Source of the DNA: Thiotrichaceae bacterium UBA973
GTDB lineage: Bacteria > Pseudomonadota > Gammaproteobacteria > Eutrophobiales > Eutrophobiaceae
Direction: 5' to 3'
DNA length: 14,085 nucleotides
Assembly (NCBI GenBank): GCA_002292815.1
Contig: DBBX01000029.1
Coordinates: forward strand, 1-14,085
Shown here: positions 14,034 to 14,085 of the stretch, piece by piece
How the letters are laid out: each line of letters opens with the position of its first letter
Position numbering within the stretch: the stretch's first letter is position 1
Made by a program: the position numbers and the translations under genes
Notes under the pieces: model-generated
What the model was told of the DNA's origin: nothing
Seen by the model: only the letters and a program-made list of their open reading frames with translations
Database searches by the model: none

Positions 14034-14085
14034 GGCTATGTAGCTCAGATGGTTAGAGCACAGCACTCATAACGCTGGGGTCGGT
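14034..14085 (+). tRNA. tRNA-Met (CAT), elongator, cut by window end
   Basis: The sequence begins with the acceptor strand GGCTATG, then TA, the D arm GCTC-loop-GAGC, and an anticodon loop CTCATAA with anticodon CAT. The variable region GGGTC follows, and the window ends in the T arm. It reads almost as E. coli elongator tRNA-Met and lacks initiator features. The last anticodon-stem pair is A31-C39 rather than the usual A-T. The T arm, acceptor 3' strand and CCA status lie outside the window. Confidence 0.93.

Overview
The window is a low-GC (roughly 40% by eye), densely packed bacterial chromosome segment. Its content points to a gammaproteobacterium: a Crp/Vfr protein that reads almost collinearly with Escherichia coli CRP, an AroG-type DAHP synthase whose metal ligands fall at the E. 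coli residue numbers, and a Zur operator with the gammaproteobacterial core. The genus cannot be fixed from the sequence. No phage, insertion sequence, CRISPR array or toxin-antitoxin module was seen.

Layout. (a) 1-3215 is a loosely packed accessory stretch: a 2-oxoglutarate/Fe(II) dioxygenase (minus strand), two unrecognised exported proteins facing each other, and a lipoprotein with a long charged helical tail, separated by two gene-poor gaps. (b) 3216-5936 runs rightward: an exported alpha/beta hydrolase, then a HinT-like HIT protein and DAHP synthase, the last two probably sharing the promoter near 4445. (c) 5952-11270 is a zinc-acquisition divergon. Leftward is zur-znuA-znuC-znuB, packed with gaps or overlaps of a few bases. 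Rightward are a small exported His/Cys-rich protein and a ZnuD-like TonB-dependent receptor. A Zur box with a perfect GTTATA-A-TATAAC core lies between the two arms and covers a TATAAT hexamer. (d) 11297-12414 holds a TusA-family sulfur carrier and an orphan receiver-LuxR response regulator. (e) 12415-14085 holds a gap with one possible 34-codon gene, a divergent OsmC-family/crp pair, and the 5' part of an elongator tRNA-Met with a stable-RNA-type promoter.

How the genes work together. The central block is the clearest unit. When zinc is plentiful, Zur should shut both arms. When zinc is scarce, the receptor would bring zinc across the outer membrane, the small His/Cys protein might bind or hand over metal in the periplasm, and ZnuABC would import it to the cytoplasm. 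Zur, the receptor and ABC importer are established families. The role of the small protein is inference from its operon position and its metal-binding residue pattern.

The most interesting points are the uncharacterised small His/Cys-rich protein under Zur control, a ZnuA whose first metal-ligand position appears to be alanine, a natural four-histidine tail on ZnuC, and an EF-hand-like loop in the receptor. Several genes start without a recognisable Shine-Dalgarno sequence, and a few start sites were moved from the longest reading frame for the reasons given in each entry.
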